A stretch of DNA of 64,000 nucleotides. Source: Celeribacter baekdonensis B30 (GTDB lineage Bacteria > Pseudomonadota > Alphaproteobacteria > Rhodobacterales > Rhodobacteraceae). This document shows positions 52,908-62,190 of this stretch, piece by piece. The notes under the pieces were generated by a model, which was not told the DNA's origin, made no database searches, and saw only the letters and a program-made list of their open reading frames with translations. The position numbers were made by a program, and so were the translations under genes. The stretch lies in contig NZ_AMRK01000014.1 of assembly GCF_000299875.1 (NCBI RefSeq), positions 1 to 64,000 of the forward strand, written 5' to 3'. Numbering within the stretch: the stretch's first letter is position 1; every line of letters starts with the position of its first letter.

Positions 52908-53924
52908 ATGCAGCTCGGATCTTCTAAGGTCTTTTTGAATCTCTCGACGTTTTTCAAAGAGAATATAAAAGGCGTTCTGGTGTCAGCCCTCGTCGCTGTG
53001 GCCGCGAAATTTCTGTCCGAACATTACGGTGCCCCCGCCATGCTGCTGGCGCTTTTGCTTGGGATCGCGATGAATTTTCTCTCCGACGATCCGCGCACCC
53101 ATGCCGGGATTCATTTCACCGCCCGCACCGTGCTGCGCCTTGGCGTGGCGCTTTTGGGTGTGCGCGTGAGTTGGGAGATGTTGCGCGATCTGGGACCGGG
53201 GGTGATCGCCTGGGTCATTTTGGGGGTCTTTCTCACCATTGGCTTTGGCATGGTTTTGGCGCGATTTCTTGGACGCAGTACGGATTTTGGCCTGTTGACC
53301 GGCGGGTCGGTTGCGATTTGCGGGGCCTCTGCCGCAATGGCGATTGCCGCCGTTTTGCCCGCACGCGAAAACGATGACCGCGATCTGACCTTTACCGTTT
53401 TGGGCGTCACGGTGCTGAGTACTTTGGCGATGATCCTCTACCCGGTTTTGGTCGAGCTTTTTGGCTTTGATGCCGAGACCGCCGGGATTTTCCTTGGGGC
53501 CTCCATTCATGATGTCGCCCAAGTCGTCGGGGCCGGATTTTCCGTCTCTGACGAGGCCGGGGAAGTGGCCGTTTTGGTCAAGCTGATCCGCGTCTCCATG
53601 CTCGCGCCCGTGGTGCTTTTGCTGGCTCTGCGCGTGCGTCAGGCTTTGGCTTCGGGTGAAAAACATCGGCCTAAAATTCTACCGGGTTTTTTGATTGGTT
53701 TTGCGGCGTTGGCCTTGCTCAATTCCCTTGGCGTGATCCCCGATGTGGTGCGATCGCTTTTGACCGAACTGTCTGGCTGGGCGCTTTTGGTAGCCATTGC
53801 GGCCGTCGGGATAAAAACCTCGCCGCGTAGCATCATCGCGGTGGGCGGCACCGCCATCATGATGATCGTGGCCGAAACCGTTTTCCTCGCGCTTTTCGTG
53901 CTGGGCGTGGTGATGTGCCTGTAA
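52908..53924 (+). CDS. YeiH-family putative sulfate/sulfite exporter
   Basis: This 338-residue membrane protein has about ten hydrophobic segments, with the UPF0324 motifs TGGSVAICGASAAMAI and GASIHDVAQVVGAG. The family is annotated as putative sulfate exporter and is often found in taurine, sulfite or cysteate gene clusters. It would expel the sulfite or sulfate released by the upstream enzymes. It starts 6 bases after the lyase stop. Confidence 0.85.
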   Translation: MQLGSSKVFLNLSTFFKENIKGVLVSALVAVAAKFLSEHYGAPAMLLALLLGIAMNFLSDDPRTHAGIHFTARTVLRLGVALLGVRVSWEMLRDLGPGVIAWVILGVFLTIGFGMVLARFLGRSTDFGLLTGGSVAICGASAAMAIAAVLPARENDDRDLTFTVLGVTVLSTLAMILYPVLVELFGFDAETAGIFLGASIHDVAQVVGAGFSVSDEAGEVAVLVKLIRVSMLAPVVLLLALRVRQALASGEKHRPKILPGFLIGFAALALLNSLGVIPDVVRSLLTELSGWALLVAIAAVGIKTSPRSIIAVGGTAIMMIVAETVFLALFVLGVVMCL

Positions 53925-54103
53925 TTGGCCGTAGCACCGGTGATGCAAACTGTTGACCATGCGTCCGTGTTGCGATCCGCCGACGGTGAATGTGAACACT
54001 GTCTGATTTTCGGTCACGCCGCGTTGCGGCATGTCTTGAAATCAAACGCAGCGCTTTCACTGGGCAGTGTTTCACACCCATGCGTGAATAATAAATAATT
54101 ATA

Positions 54104-54116
54104 AAACAAATGGTTA
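54104..54116. promoter_or_regulatory. Candidate IHF site upstream of the carboxylase operon
   Basis: AAACAAATGGTTA matches the IHF consensus WATCAAnnnnTTR with one mismatch. It sits in an AT-rich run (54084-54128) about 40 bases upstream of the -24 element, where IHF usually bends DNA for a sigma-54 activator. The 379-base gap 53925-54303 holds no gene apart from these sites. Confidence 0.4.
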
Positions 54117-54155
54117 ATTAAATTTATCCTGCTTTTTCCCCTTTTTTCACGGGCT

Positions 54156-54171
54156 GGAAAAGAACCTGCAT
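54156..54171 (+). promoter_or_regulatory. Candidate sigma-54 (-24/-12) promoter
   Basis: TGG at 54156-54158 and TGCA at 54168-54171 give the essential GG-N10-GC spacing. The -24 element (TGGAAAA) is weaker than consensus TGGCACG; the -12 element (CTGCA) is close to TTGCA. It lies about 130 bases upstream of the first carboxylase gene, and a sigma-54 activator gene is at the other end of the operon. Confidence 0.45.
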
Positions 54172-54303
54172 CTCTTTGGGTTGGATCGACGATCCGGCCA
54201 AGGGGAGAGGAGCCCCCGTGGCCTTAGCGATCGTGATCCCAGCGTAAGACACGCTCTTTACCGCAGGTTCACTGCGCAACAAGGATGGGAGGAGAGATGC
54301 ACG

Positions 54304-56238
54304 ATGGCATTTCAGATCAATATTGATAACGGAGGGACGCTGACCGATGTGTGTATCATGTCGGACGACGGCGTTCAAAAGACCAAGGTTCTGACCACGC
54401 CTTATGATTTGTCGAAATGTTTTTTCGAGGGTCTGACCAAAGCCTCCGAGGTGGTCTATGGCGCCACGGACGTCAAACGTCTGCTCGAAGAGGTGGACCT
54501 GATCCGTTATTCGACCACCCAGGGCACAAACGCGATTTGTGAGCGCAAGGGGCCGAAACTGGGCCTGGTGCTCGACACGGACTCCAAGGATCTTGTGAAC
54601 TCACTGCGCGACCATGATCCCGAAGTCTATGACGCGCTGATCGGGGATCGGGTCGCCTTTGTCGATACGGCGACCTTGAACAGCGATGCCGCCGAAGTCG
54701 ATGTGGTCAAGGTGATCAACCAATTGACCGCAATGGGCGCGAACCGTCTGGTGGTCTGTTTCAGCGGCACAGATTTTGGTGATGCGGAAGAGTGCGTCAA
54801 GAAAATCGCACTGCGCAAATACCCGCGCCATCTGTTGGGGGCGGTGCCGGTGCTCTACGCGTCGGATTTGACCGTCGATGCCAATCCAGATCGGCGGGCA
54901 TGGTCGGCGTTGATCAACTCTTTCCTGCATCCGTCGATGGAGGCGTTTTTGTACAACGCCGAAAACCGTCTGCGCGCGTATCGCACGAAGAACCCGCTGT
55001 TGATTTTCCGCAATGATGGCGACGCCTCGCGCGTGGCCAAAACCGTGGCGATCAAAACCTATTCGTCCGGTCCGCGGGGCGGCATGGAAGGGGTCAAGAC
55101 CTTTGCCGCGCTCTACGGTTTTCGAGACACGGTTTCCATCGACGTCGGCGGAACCACCACGGACATCGGCCAATGTACCGAGGGGCGCGTTGCCGAAATG
55201 CGGCGCGGTCATGTTGAAGGCATCAGCGTCTCCTTTCCATTGTGTGAAATTATGTCGGCGGGGGCCGGGGGCAGCTCGATCTTCCGGGTGAAAGATGGCC
55301 AGATTGTCATCGGTCCCGAAAGCGTCGGCGCATTGCCGGGTCCGGCCTGTTTCGGGCGTGGCGGCAAAGAGGCGACCATCACGGATGCCAGTTTGCTTTT
55401 AGGGCTCCTTGATCCGATGTCGTATTTCGGCGGCGGTATGGGGCTTGATCTTGCGCGCGCAGAAGCGGCGGTGATGGCCAATGTGGCCGATCCGTTGGGT
55501 GTGAACCTTGAAACGGCACTGCTTGCAATGTCGGATGCGTTCGAGGCGAAAATTGCCGAGGAACTGCATCGTTGCACCACGATTTCTTCTGATACGGTGA
55601 TGATGGCCTTTGGCGGCGCTGGACCACTGAATGCCTGCGGTGTGGCCGAAAAAGCCGGGATTTCCCGTGTGGCTGTGCCTGCAATGGCGGCAGTATTTTC
55701 GGCCTACGGCATCGGGTCTTGCGACGTGTCGCAACGCTATGTGGTCGGTCTTGAGACCTGTGACACGGCATGCCTGAACGCGACTTTGGACACGCTGAAT
55801 GTCAAAGCCGCCCGCGATATGTTCGCGGAAGGGTTTGAGCCGGGCAGCTATACGATCATGGCTCAACTGGTGGCCCAGACCGATGCGGGCGAAGTGGTGC
55901 GACCTCTGACCGAAGGGGAGGATTTCCCAACAGAACTGGCCGGAGCGACGTCGGTGGAATTGGAACTCAGCGCGATCAAGAGCCTGCGCCAAGGGGACAC
56001 GGGGCACATCGCGGTCACGCGCAAAGCCGCCGCCAAAGCGTCGGAACACCGCATGGTTCTCGTGCCTGAGAAAGGCCGGATTGATCTGCCTGTCTACGCC
56101 TTGGGAAGCCTGAAAAAGGGCGATTTTGCGGCTGGCCCGGCCATCCTTGAAGAAGACTATTTTACCGCTCGCGTGCCTGCGGGTTGGGGTTTTGTCGTCA
56201 GCGAAGCGGGCGACGTGATTTTGGACCGGGAGGGCTGA
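54304..56238 (+). CDS. Acetophenone-carboxylase-type subunit 1 (HyuA-like, about 70 kDa)
   Basis: This 644-residue protein is of the hydantoinase/oxoprolinase A family, with an N-terminal acetate-kinase-like phosphate loop (INIDNGGTLTDV) and a second nucleotide motif (SIDVGGTTTDIG). The ATG at 54304 follows GGGAGGAG. With the 15-kDa, second HyuA-like, HyuB-like and last genes, it reproduces the five-gene order of acetophenone carboxylase (apc1-5). Such enzymes carboxylate an aryl ketone with ATP. The family similarity cannot prove the substrate. Confidence 0.82.
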   Translation: MAFQINIDNGGTLTDVCIMSDDGVQKTKVLTTPYDLSKCFFEGLTKASEVVYGATDVKRLLEEVDLIRYSTTQGTNAICERKGPKLGLVLDTDSKDLVNSLRDHDPEVYDALIGDRVAFVDTATLNSDAAEVDVVKVINQLTAMGANRLVVCFSGTDFGDAEECVKKIALRKYPRHLLGAVPVLYASDLTVDANPDRRAWSALINSFLHPSMEAFLYNAENRLRAYRTKNPLLIFRNDGDASRVAKTVAIKTYSSGPRGGMEGVKTFAALYGFRDTVSIDVGGTTTDIGQCTEGRVAEMRRGHVEGISVSFPLCEIMSAGAGGSSIFRVKDGQIVIGPESVGALPGPACFGRGGKEATITDASLLLGLLDPMSYFGGGMGLDLARAEAAVMANVADPLGVNLETALLAMSDAFEAKIAEELHRCTTISSDTVMMAFGGAGPLNACGVAEKAGISRVAVPAMAAVFSAYGIGSCDVSQRYVVGLETCDTACLNATLDTLNVKAARDMFAEGFEPGSYTIMAQLVAQTDAGEVVRPLTEGEDFPTELAGATSVELELSAIKSLRQGDTGHIAVTRKAAAKASEHRMVLVPEKGRIDLPVYALGSLKKGDFAAGPAILEEDYFTARVPAGWGFVVSEAGDVILDREG

Positions 56239-56241
56239 GCC

Positions 56242-56640
56242 ATGAAGATTCCGATGACGGAATATCTACGAATTGATCTGGAAACCGAAAAATGGGAGTG
56301 CCGGGTGTGCGATCACGTGATCGCGCCAGCGGGTGGCAATTACAAGGAAGGATTGTTGGTTCACAACCGTGATCCGCGTGAAATCCATCCGCCGATCATC
56401 GACCCGGACAAATACCGCTTCACCTTTAGCCCAGACCCGGAATGGGTGCGTATTCTGGAATTCTGCTGCCCAAGCTGCGGCACGCAGGTTGAAACCGAAT
56501 ACGCCATTCCGGGCCACCCCCCGCTTTGGGACATGCAGGTCGATGTGGCCGCATTGAAAGCGCAATGGGCCGCGCGTGGTCCTGCGGCGCTGCCGGATGC
56601 GGGTCCCGTGGTGATGCCCGAACGGGGCCATAGCCACTGA
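56242..56640 (+). CDS. Acetone/acetophenone carboxylase gamma-type small subunit
   Basis: This 132-residue protein has two Cys pairs, CRVCDHV and CCPSCGTQ, that could bind zinc, and a PPLWDMQVDV segment, all features of the gamma subunit of acetone and acetophenone carboxylases. It is about 15 kDa, the size of Apc2. It lies 3 bases after the first subunit. Confidence 0.82.
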   Translation: MKIPMTEYLRIDLETEKWECRVCDHVIAPAGGNYKEGLLVHNRDPREIHPPIIDPDKYRFTFSPDPEWVRILEFCCPSCGTQVETEYAIPGHPPLWDMQVDVAALKAQWAARGPAALPDAGPVVMPERGHSH

Positions 56641-56756
56641 CCATGAGGCACTGAAAATGACGCCAAGACCCGCGCTGTGATGGCGCGGGTGACACCGGGG
56701 GTGTGTTCGCAAGGTCGAGGAGACTTGCCGCCTCCGCAGCACATAAGGGAGAGAGT

Positions 56757-58913
56757 ATGAAACGTGTATCCGTTGATATCGGCGGCACCTTCACCGACTG
56801 TTTCGTCGTTTGGGGCCAGCAATATATCGAAACCAAAGCTCTGACGACGCACCACAACCTTGCGATGGGCTTTAACGAAGCTCTGGGCAAAGCCTGCACC
56901 ACCTTGGGTTTGGGGTTGGAAGAGATTTTGGGCGAAGTGGACAGTGTGCGCTATGCGACAACGCTGGGCACCAATGCCCTGATTGAACACAAAGGTCCGA
57001 AAATCGGCATGTTGGTGACGGCGGGCTATGAGGCGACTGTGCCGCTGAGCCGGGCGCGGGGCTATGGCGAAGGTTTGGACAACCTCGGCCAACAAGACAT
57101 GCCCAATGCCCAGCGTCCCGATCCTTTGGTGGAACCGCACATGATTTACGGCGTGCGCGAACGGCTGGATTTCGAAGGCAATCTGGTGATGAAGCTGGAC
57201 GAAGAAGACGTGCGTCGCCAGCTGCGCGGATTGGTGGATCGCGGCGCACAGATCATCGTGGTCGCCTTGGTGAACTCGGTTGTGAACCCGGCCCACGAAC
57301 AGCGCATCGAAGAGATTGTGTTGGAGGAATATCCGTCGCATTTGCTCGGCGCGATCCCGGTGATTCTGTCGCATCAGGTGGCGGGCCGCAAAGGTGAATA
57401 TGTCCGTGCAACCTCGGCCATTGTCGATGGCTATCTGCATTCGACCATGTATCACGCGCTGTCGGCGCTTGAGCAAAACCTGCGGGCGCATAAATACGAA
57501 AAACCGATGCTGGTGATCCACAATTCGGGCGGTATGGCGCAATTGAACTCGACCGATGCGCTGCAAACCATCCATTCGGGGCCGGTGTCCGGGATCGGCG
57601 CGTCCGAACACCTGTCTTTGCAGGCTGAATTGGGCAATGTCGTTGCCACCGACATGGGCGGCACCAGCTATGACATCGGGATCGTCGTCGAGGGCGGGAT
57701 CAAGCACTATGATTTCAACCCGGTCATCGACCGCTGGCTTGTCTCTGTTCCCATGGTTCACCTTGTGACGCTGGGCGCGGGCGGCGGCTCCATTGCCTCC
57801 TATGACCGGATGTACAAAACGGTGAAATGCGGGCCGGAAAGTGCGGGGTCTGATCCGGGTCCGGCCTGTTACGACCGGGGCGGGATGCGCCCCTCCGTCA
57901 CCGATGCCGATCTGGTTTTGGGTTATCTGGACGCGGAAAACTACGCGGGTGGGTCGATCCCGCTCAATCCACGCCGGGCCAAGACCGCGATCGAGGATGC
58001 GCTGTGCGACGAGTTGGATTGCGACGTGATCGAAGCCGCCAAGCTCATTCGCGAAAAGGTCGATGACAATATGGCAAACGGTCTGTTCACCGAGCTGCGC
58101 GCGCGCGGCTATGACCCGAAAGACTTCACCATGTTGGCCTATGGCGGCAACGGTCCGCTGCATTGCTGCGGCATTGCGCAGAACCTCAGCATCGACAAGA
58201 TCCTGGCCCCGCCCTTGTCCTCCGTCTTCTCGGCCGTGGGGGCAGGCAACATGCACCAGCTCCATATTCACGAGCAGTCGCTCTACATGGTGCTTTATGA
58301 CAGCAACACCCGCCACATCTTTGATGACTACGATCGGTTCAATGCCATCGTGGCGGAGTTGAAGGAAAAAGGCACCCAAGACCTGTTGCGTCAGGGCGTG
58401 CCGCTGGAACAGATCAGTCACGATCTGGAACTCGATATGCGCTATGGCAACCAGTTGGTGCAAACCACGGCTGTGATCCCGCACCATGAGCTCCATGGTC
58501 CGGCGGATGTGTTGGCGATGATTTCGCAATTCTCCAACGATTACGGCAAGCGCTTTGGCGAAGGCTCTCAGGCACCTGAGGCGGGCATCCGCATCAACAC
58601 CATTCGTGTGGCTGCCTATGCCAAACACGAGACGGTGAAATTCGAAGACATCAAGCCGTTGGACAAGGCGGATCGCAAGGCTCCGCCCGCTCCGCAAAGC
58701 CATCGGACCTGTCATTTTGTCGGCTTTGACGCGGCCTTCGAGACCCCGGTCTGGGCGCGCAAGGACATTGAACCCGGTGTCGAGATCGAAGGGCCCGCGA
58801 TTGTTGCCTCCGAAGTCACGACCTTCCTGGTGAACCCCGGCTGGACCTATGTCGCGGCAAAACAGGACGCGTCGTGGTTCTTGCGCAACGAAACGCCGAT
58901 CACCCGCCATTAA
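56757..58913 (+). CDS. Acetophenone-carboxylase-type subunit 3 (second HyuA-like subunit)
   Basis: This 718-residue HyuA-like protein has VSVDIGGTFTDCF and TDMGGTSYDIGIV as the two phosphate motifs and LGAGGGSIASYDR-type residues near the middle. It is a second, longer HyuA beside the 644-residue one. Having two different HyuA subunits separates acetophenone carboxylase from the three-subunit acetone carboxylase. AAGGGAGAG precedes the ATG at 56757. Confidence 0.85.
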   Translation: MKRVSVDIGGTFTDCFVVWGQQYIETKALTTHHNLAMGFNEALGKACTTLGLGLEEILGEVDSVRYATTLGTNALIEHKGPKIGMLVTAGYEATVPLSRARGYGEGLDNLGQQDMPNAQRPDPLVEPHMIYGVRERLDFEGNLVMKLDEEDVRRQLRGLVDRGAQIIVVALVNSVVNPAHEQRIEEIVLEEYPSHLLGAIPVILSHQVAGRKGEYVRATSAIVDGYLHSTMYHALSALEQNLRAHKYEKPMLVIHNSGGMAQLNSTDALQTIHSGPVSGIGASEHLSLQAELGNVVATDMGGTSYDIGIVVEGGIKHYDFNPVIDRWLVSVPMVHLVTLGAGGGSIASYDRMYKTVKCGPESAGSDPGPACYDRGGMRPSVTDADLVLGYLDAENYAGGSIPLNPRRAKTAIEDALCDELDCDVIEAAKLIREKVDDNMANGLFTELRARGYDPKDFTMLAYGGNGPLHCCGIAQNLSIDKILAPPLSSVFSAVGAGNMHQLHIHEQSLYMVLYDSNTRHIFDDYDRFNAIVAELKEKGTQDLLRQGVPLEQISHDLELDMRYGNQLVQTTAVIPHHELHGPADVLAMISQFSNDYGKRFGEGSQAPEAGIRINTIRVAAYAKHETVKFEDIKPLDKADRKAPPAPQSHRTCHFVGFDAAFETPVWARKDIEPGVEIEGPAIVASEVTTFLVNPGWTYVAAKQDASWFLRNETPITRH

Positions 58914-58923
58914 GTCAATCTGC

Positions 58924-58950
58924 CCCCCGGCGCGGAGGAGGCGCCGGGGG
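58924..58950 (+). other. Intercistronic hairpin before the HyuB-like gene
   Basis: CCCCCGGCGC and GCGCCGGGGG form a perfect 10-bp stem with a 7-base loop (GGAGGAG) but no T run, between the two large-subunit genes. It may tune relative expression or protect the message. Confidence 0.65.
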
Positions 58951-58975
58951 ACGTACCCCTTTGGAGGAGAGTCCC

Positions 58976-61246
58976 ATGAACGAGATGTCAACACGGGCGA
59001 AAACGCCCACACTCGAAGAAATGAACCTGATCAAGAAGTTTCTTGATGACACCACCCTGTTTCTCGGTCCTGACCCGGAGATCATGCAAAACCATGACCT
59101 GATGCCGCGCACCGAGATCGAAGACGCCGCGATCGGCAAGGTCAGTGATGCCCATACCGTGGCTAAAATCCGGGATCGCATCCAATCGGGCTGTGATGAA
59201 GGCTATGAGATGGTCGAACAGATGGGTGCCGCGCCCGGTGCAAAATGGGGTGACGTGATCACCGGCGTCTATTCCGCCAGTGGTGATCTTGCCATTGCCT
59301 CGGCGGGGGGCGTGTTGATCTTTTCGGCGCTGGTGCACCACCCGATCAAGTTCATCATCAAAAACTGGATGGATGACCCGACGGTGGGTGTGAAGGATGG
59401 CGACGGCTTCATCCACAATGACTCGCGCTACGGCAACGTGCACAACACCGACCAGTCGATGATCATCCCGATTTTCCACAAAGGAAAACTGGTGTGCTGG
59501 GTCGCCTCGACCGTGCACGAAGGCGAGAATGGTGCGATCGAGCCGGGCGGCATGCCCTCCATGGCCGAAAGCCCCTCTGACGAAGGGCTGAAAATGTCGC
59601 CTTTCAAAGTGGTTGAGAACTACCAAATCAAACGCGACATCCTAACCTTCCTGCAAAACTCGGTGCGCGAGCCAAAGCTGCAGTACGAAGACATGAAGGT
59701 GAAGCTGTTCGCCTGTCTGCGCATCAAACAGCGGATCGAAGAGACGCTGAATTCGGATGGTCCCGAGGCCCTGATGGCGACGCTGCGCCTGACCATGGAA
59801 CAGGTCCGTGCCGAGGTGAAACGCCGGATTTCGGAATGGCCGGACATGACCGTGCGCAGCTACATCATTCAGGACTCCACCCTGCGTGAAAACTGCGTGG
59901 TCAAGATCAACTGCAAACTGACCAAGACCGGCGATCGGTTGATTTTCGACTTCCGGGGATCAAGCCCGGAGTTCACCAACCGCGCCACCAACACGATTGT
60001 TGCAGGCCTCAAAGGGATGCTGGCGCAGGTTTTCCTGTGCTATGTCTGGCCCGATCTGCCGCGCGGACAGGCGGCTTTTGCACCCATCGAGGTGATCACC
60101 GATCCGCATTCGATCGTGAACTGTTCCTATGATGCGCCAAACTCGCAGTCCTTGATGTCGATCTTTACCGGTTTCACCGCCGGACAACATGCGGTGGCCA
60201 AGTTCCTGTATTCCTGTCCGGAAAAATTCACTCGGGTGCATGCGCCGACCTTCAACATGATCAACACCTTCATCTGGGGTGGGGTCAGCCAGCATGGCGA
60301 AACATTGGGCAACCTTTGTGCCGATCTGAACGGCATGGGCGCGGGGGCCACGGCAAGCCGCGATGGCGAACATGCTTTGGCTCCGATCTTTGCCACCATG
60401 GCCGACATCGGCGAGCAGGAGCTGAACGAGGAGGAAGTGCCCTTCTTGCAGCTTGTGTCGAAGAAAATGACCCGTGACGCCATCGCGCCCGGCAAATATC
60501 GTGGTGGTCAGGGCTATACGATGATGGTGGCTACCAAGGATTCCGAACAGTGGGGGTTCATGACCACGGCGCAAGGGGCGAAAATTCCGCCGCTTCAGGG
60601 CCTGTTCGGCGGCTATGCCTGCGGCACCTATCCTTTGTCTAAGGTCAAGGATGTCGATGTCTATGATGTGTTGATGAACGAACCGGAGCGGTTCCGTCAC
60701 TCGATCGAAGAGATCATGAACGAACAACCGTTCGAGGATGCCGATTATTCGACCCATCACATGGGCATGGGCTTCGAGATCTCGAAACGCGGCGAGTTGT
60801 TCATGATCAGCCAAGGTGCGGGTGCAGGCTATGGTGATCTTCTGGAACGCGATCCGGAAAATATCATCAAGGACATCGAGGAGGGACTGATCTCCCCCGA
60901 AGTGGCCGCACGCCTTTATAAAGTGGTCTTTGATGCCGCAACGCTGGCGATTGATTTTGACGCCTCCGAGGCCGCGCGTGCCGAAGAACGTCAGGCCCGG
61001 ATCAAACGCTCGGTCCCCTATGCCGAGTTCGTCAAAGGCTGGAACAAACCAAAGCCGCCGGCGCATCTGCAATATTTCGGATGTTGGGGCGACGATGTTG
61101 GCACGCTCTATATGGGCGCGCCGGACATCACCCGCCGGGGCGACCAACCGCGTCCGAATTACATGATGCACCCCAAGGACGTGCGCATAGCGGAACTCGA
61201 AGCGCGGCTTGAGGCTGCAGGTGCCATGGGAGACGAAAAGAAATGA
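58976..61246 (+). CDS. Acetophenone-carboxylase-type subunit 4 (HyuB-like)
   Basis: This 756-residue protein belongs to the hydantoinase/oxoprolinase B family. GDGFIHNDSRYGNVHNTDQS holds the metal-binding Asp and His residues, and FDFRGSSPEFTNRA matches the central family motif. It would be the site of C-C bond formation with the carboxyphosphate-derived CO2. I chose the ATG at 58976 after GGAGGAG. Its stop overlaps the next gene by 4 bases. Confidence 0.87.
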   Translation: MNEMSTRAKTPTLEEMNLIKKFLDDTTLFLGPDPEIMQNHDLMPRTEIEDAAIGKVSDAHTVAKIRDRIQSGCDEGYEMVEQMGAAPGAKWGDVITGVYSASGDLAIASAGGVLIFSALVHHPIKFIIKNWMDDPTVGVKDGDGFIHNDSRYGNVHNTDQSMIIPIFHKGKLVCWVASTVHEGENGAIEPGGMPSMAESPSDEGLKMSPFKVVENYQIKRDILTFLQNSVREPKLQYEDMKVKLFACLRIKQRIEETLNSDGPEALMATLRLTMEQVRAEVKRRISEWPDMTVRSYIIQDSTLRENCVVKINCKLTKTGDRLIFDFRGSSPEFTNRATNTIVAGLKGMLAQVFLCYVWPDLPRGQAAFAPIEVITDPHSIVNCSYDAPNSQSLMSIFTGFTAGQHAVAKFLYSCPEKFTRVHAPTFNMINTFIWGGVSQHGETLGNLCADLNGMGAGATASRDGEHALAPIFATMADIGEQELNEEEVPFLQLVSKKMTRDAIAPGKYRGGQGYTMMVATKDSEQWGFMTTAQGAKIPPLQGLFGGYACGTYPLSKVKDVDVYDVLMNEPERFRHSIEEIMNEQPFEDADYSTHHMGMGFEISKRGELFMISQGAGAGYGDLLERDPENIIKDIEEGLISPEVAARLYKVVFDAATLAIDFDASEAARAEERQARIKRSVPYAEFVKGWNKPKPPAHLQYFGCWGDDVGTLYMGAPDITRRGDQPRPNYMMHPKDVRIAELEARLEAAGAMGDEKK

Positions 61247-62064
61247 GCCAAACTCTGGCAGACGATCTGCCCGATGGTTCGGGTACGAAGGCGCTGCGGG
61301 TCTGGTTGAAGTCGTCGGGTTATGCCCGGCGGCTTTTGCTGGGCGAAAGTGGCGATCCATGGGCGGACGGGGCGGCGAAATACCTGTCTTTCTTCTCTCA
61401 GGCGCGCGGGTTGCTGCGGGCCGATGTTGCGGAGGTGGATTTGGGCGATTTGTTCCGCTCCTGGGTCCATCGCCATCCCGCGTTGCGCGCCGACATGGCC
61501 AGTAAAAAGCGCGCGACCTATCCGTTGCGGCGGATGCTCGAAGAGGAGGGGCCGCGCCAGCTTTTGGACGAGGTGACCGAGGCCGTTGCCGCCAATTTGC
61601 AAGCTCAGGTGCCAATGGTTCTGGCGATGCCCGCACCGGGCGCCTGGTTGGCCGAGGCGCAACAGATGGTCGATCGCCCGGCTGAGGTTGACGAGGATGC
61701 GGTGGAAGATGCAGCCATGTATATGGCCGATTTCCTGCGCTGCGTGTCGGCGCGTCCGGTGGGTGGGCTGTTGCTGGAAGAGGGGGGCAGCCCTGGTCCG
61801 GCCAACCGCTATTCCCCGATCCTGAATGCTGCCAAACATTACCGTTGGGCCGTGGTCGGGCGCGATGTCGCCCCAGAGGCGGCGGCGGTGTTTGACGCCA
61901 CCATAGGCACGGATGCAAGCGCCAAAGGCCGGGATGTCAGTTTTGATCTGTTTGGACAGGGCACTTTGCCTGCCATTGGGTCCGGCCAGTTTGCCTTTGC
62001 GGAAATTCCTGTCGGTCATGCGCCAGAGGCGGTGCTGGACGCGATTGCCCAACTGCGGGGGTAG
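61243..62064 (+). CDS. Acetophenone-carboxylase-type subunit 5 (Apc5-like accessory subunit)
   Basis: This 273-residue protein has no motif I can name, but it is the fifth gene of the operon and near the size of Apc5 (about 30 kDa against about 34 kDa). In acetophenone carboxylase the last subunit joins the core complex and is needed for activity. The position and the ATGA overlap with the HyuB-like gene support the same role. A direct alignment with Apc5 would confirm or refute it. Confidence 0.65.
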   Translation: MSQTLADDLPDGSGTKALRVWLKSSGYARRLLLGESGDPWADGAAKYLSFFSQARGLLRADVAEVDLGDLFRSWVHRHPALRADMASKKRATYPLRRMLEEEGPRQLLDEVTEAVAANLQAQVPMVLAMPAPGAWLAEAQQMVDRPAEVDEDAVEDAAMYMADFLRCVSARPVGGLLLEEGGSPGPANRYSPILNAAKHYRWAVVGRDVAPEAAAVFDATIGTDASAKGRDVSFDLFGQGTLPAIGSGQFAFAEIPVGHAPEAVLDAIAQLRG

Positions 62065-62154
62065 TTGCACGGGTCATTTGTCCCAAATTCCGTCCCTCCC
62101 CACGGGCGGATTTGACCAGTGGGTGGACGTTTTCAAACCGACGCCGAGGTCAGC

Positions 62155-62183
62155 ACGGCGCCCCTCCTCCGGGGCGCCGTTTT
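62155..62183. terminator. Terminator between the carboxylase operon and the activator gene
   Basis: ACGGCGCCCC and GGGGCGCCGT form a perfect 10-bp stem with a TCCTCC loop followed by TTT. It lies between two convergent genes and stops the rightward operon. Confidence 0.8.
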
Positions 62184-62190
62184 CGTGAGG

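Noticed and set aside
56361-59012. Very long antisense open frame (about 880 codons) under the carboxylase genes
   Set aside because: It mirrors the third-position bias of the GC-rich coding strand, shows no family motif, and overlaps two clear HyuA-type genes.
59960-61918. Long antisense open frame (about 650 codons) under the HyuB-like gene
   Set aside because: It is rich in Arg, Pro and His as expected for a shadow frame, with no domain and no ribosome site.
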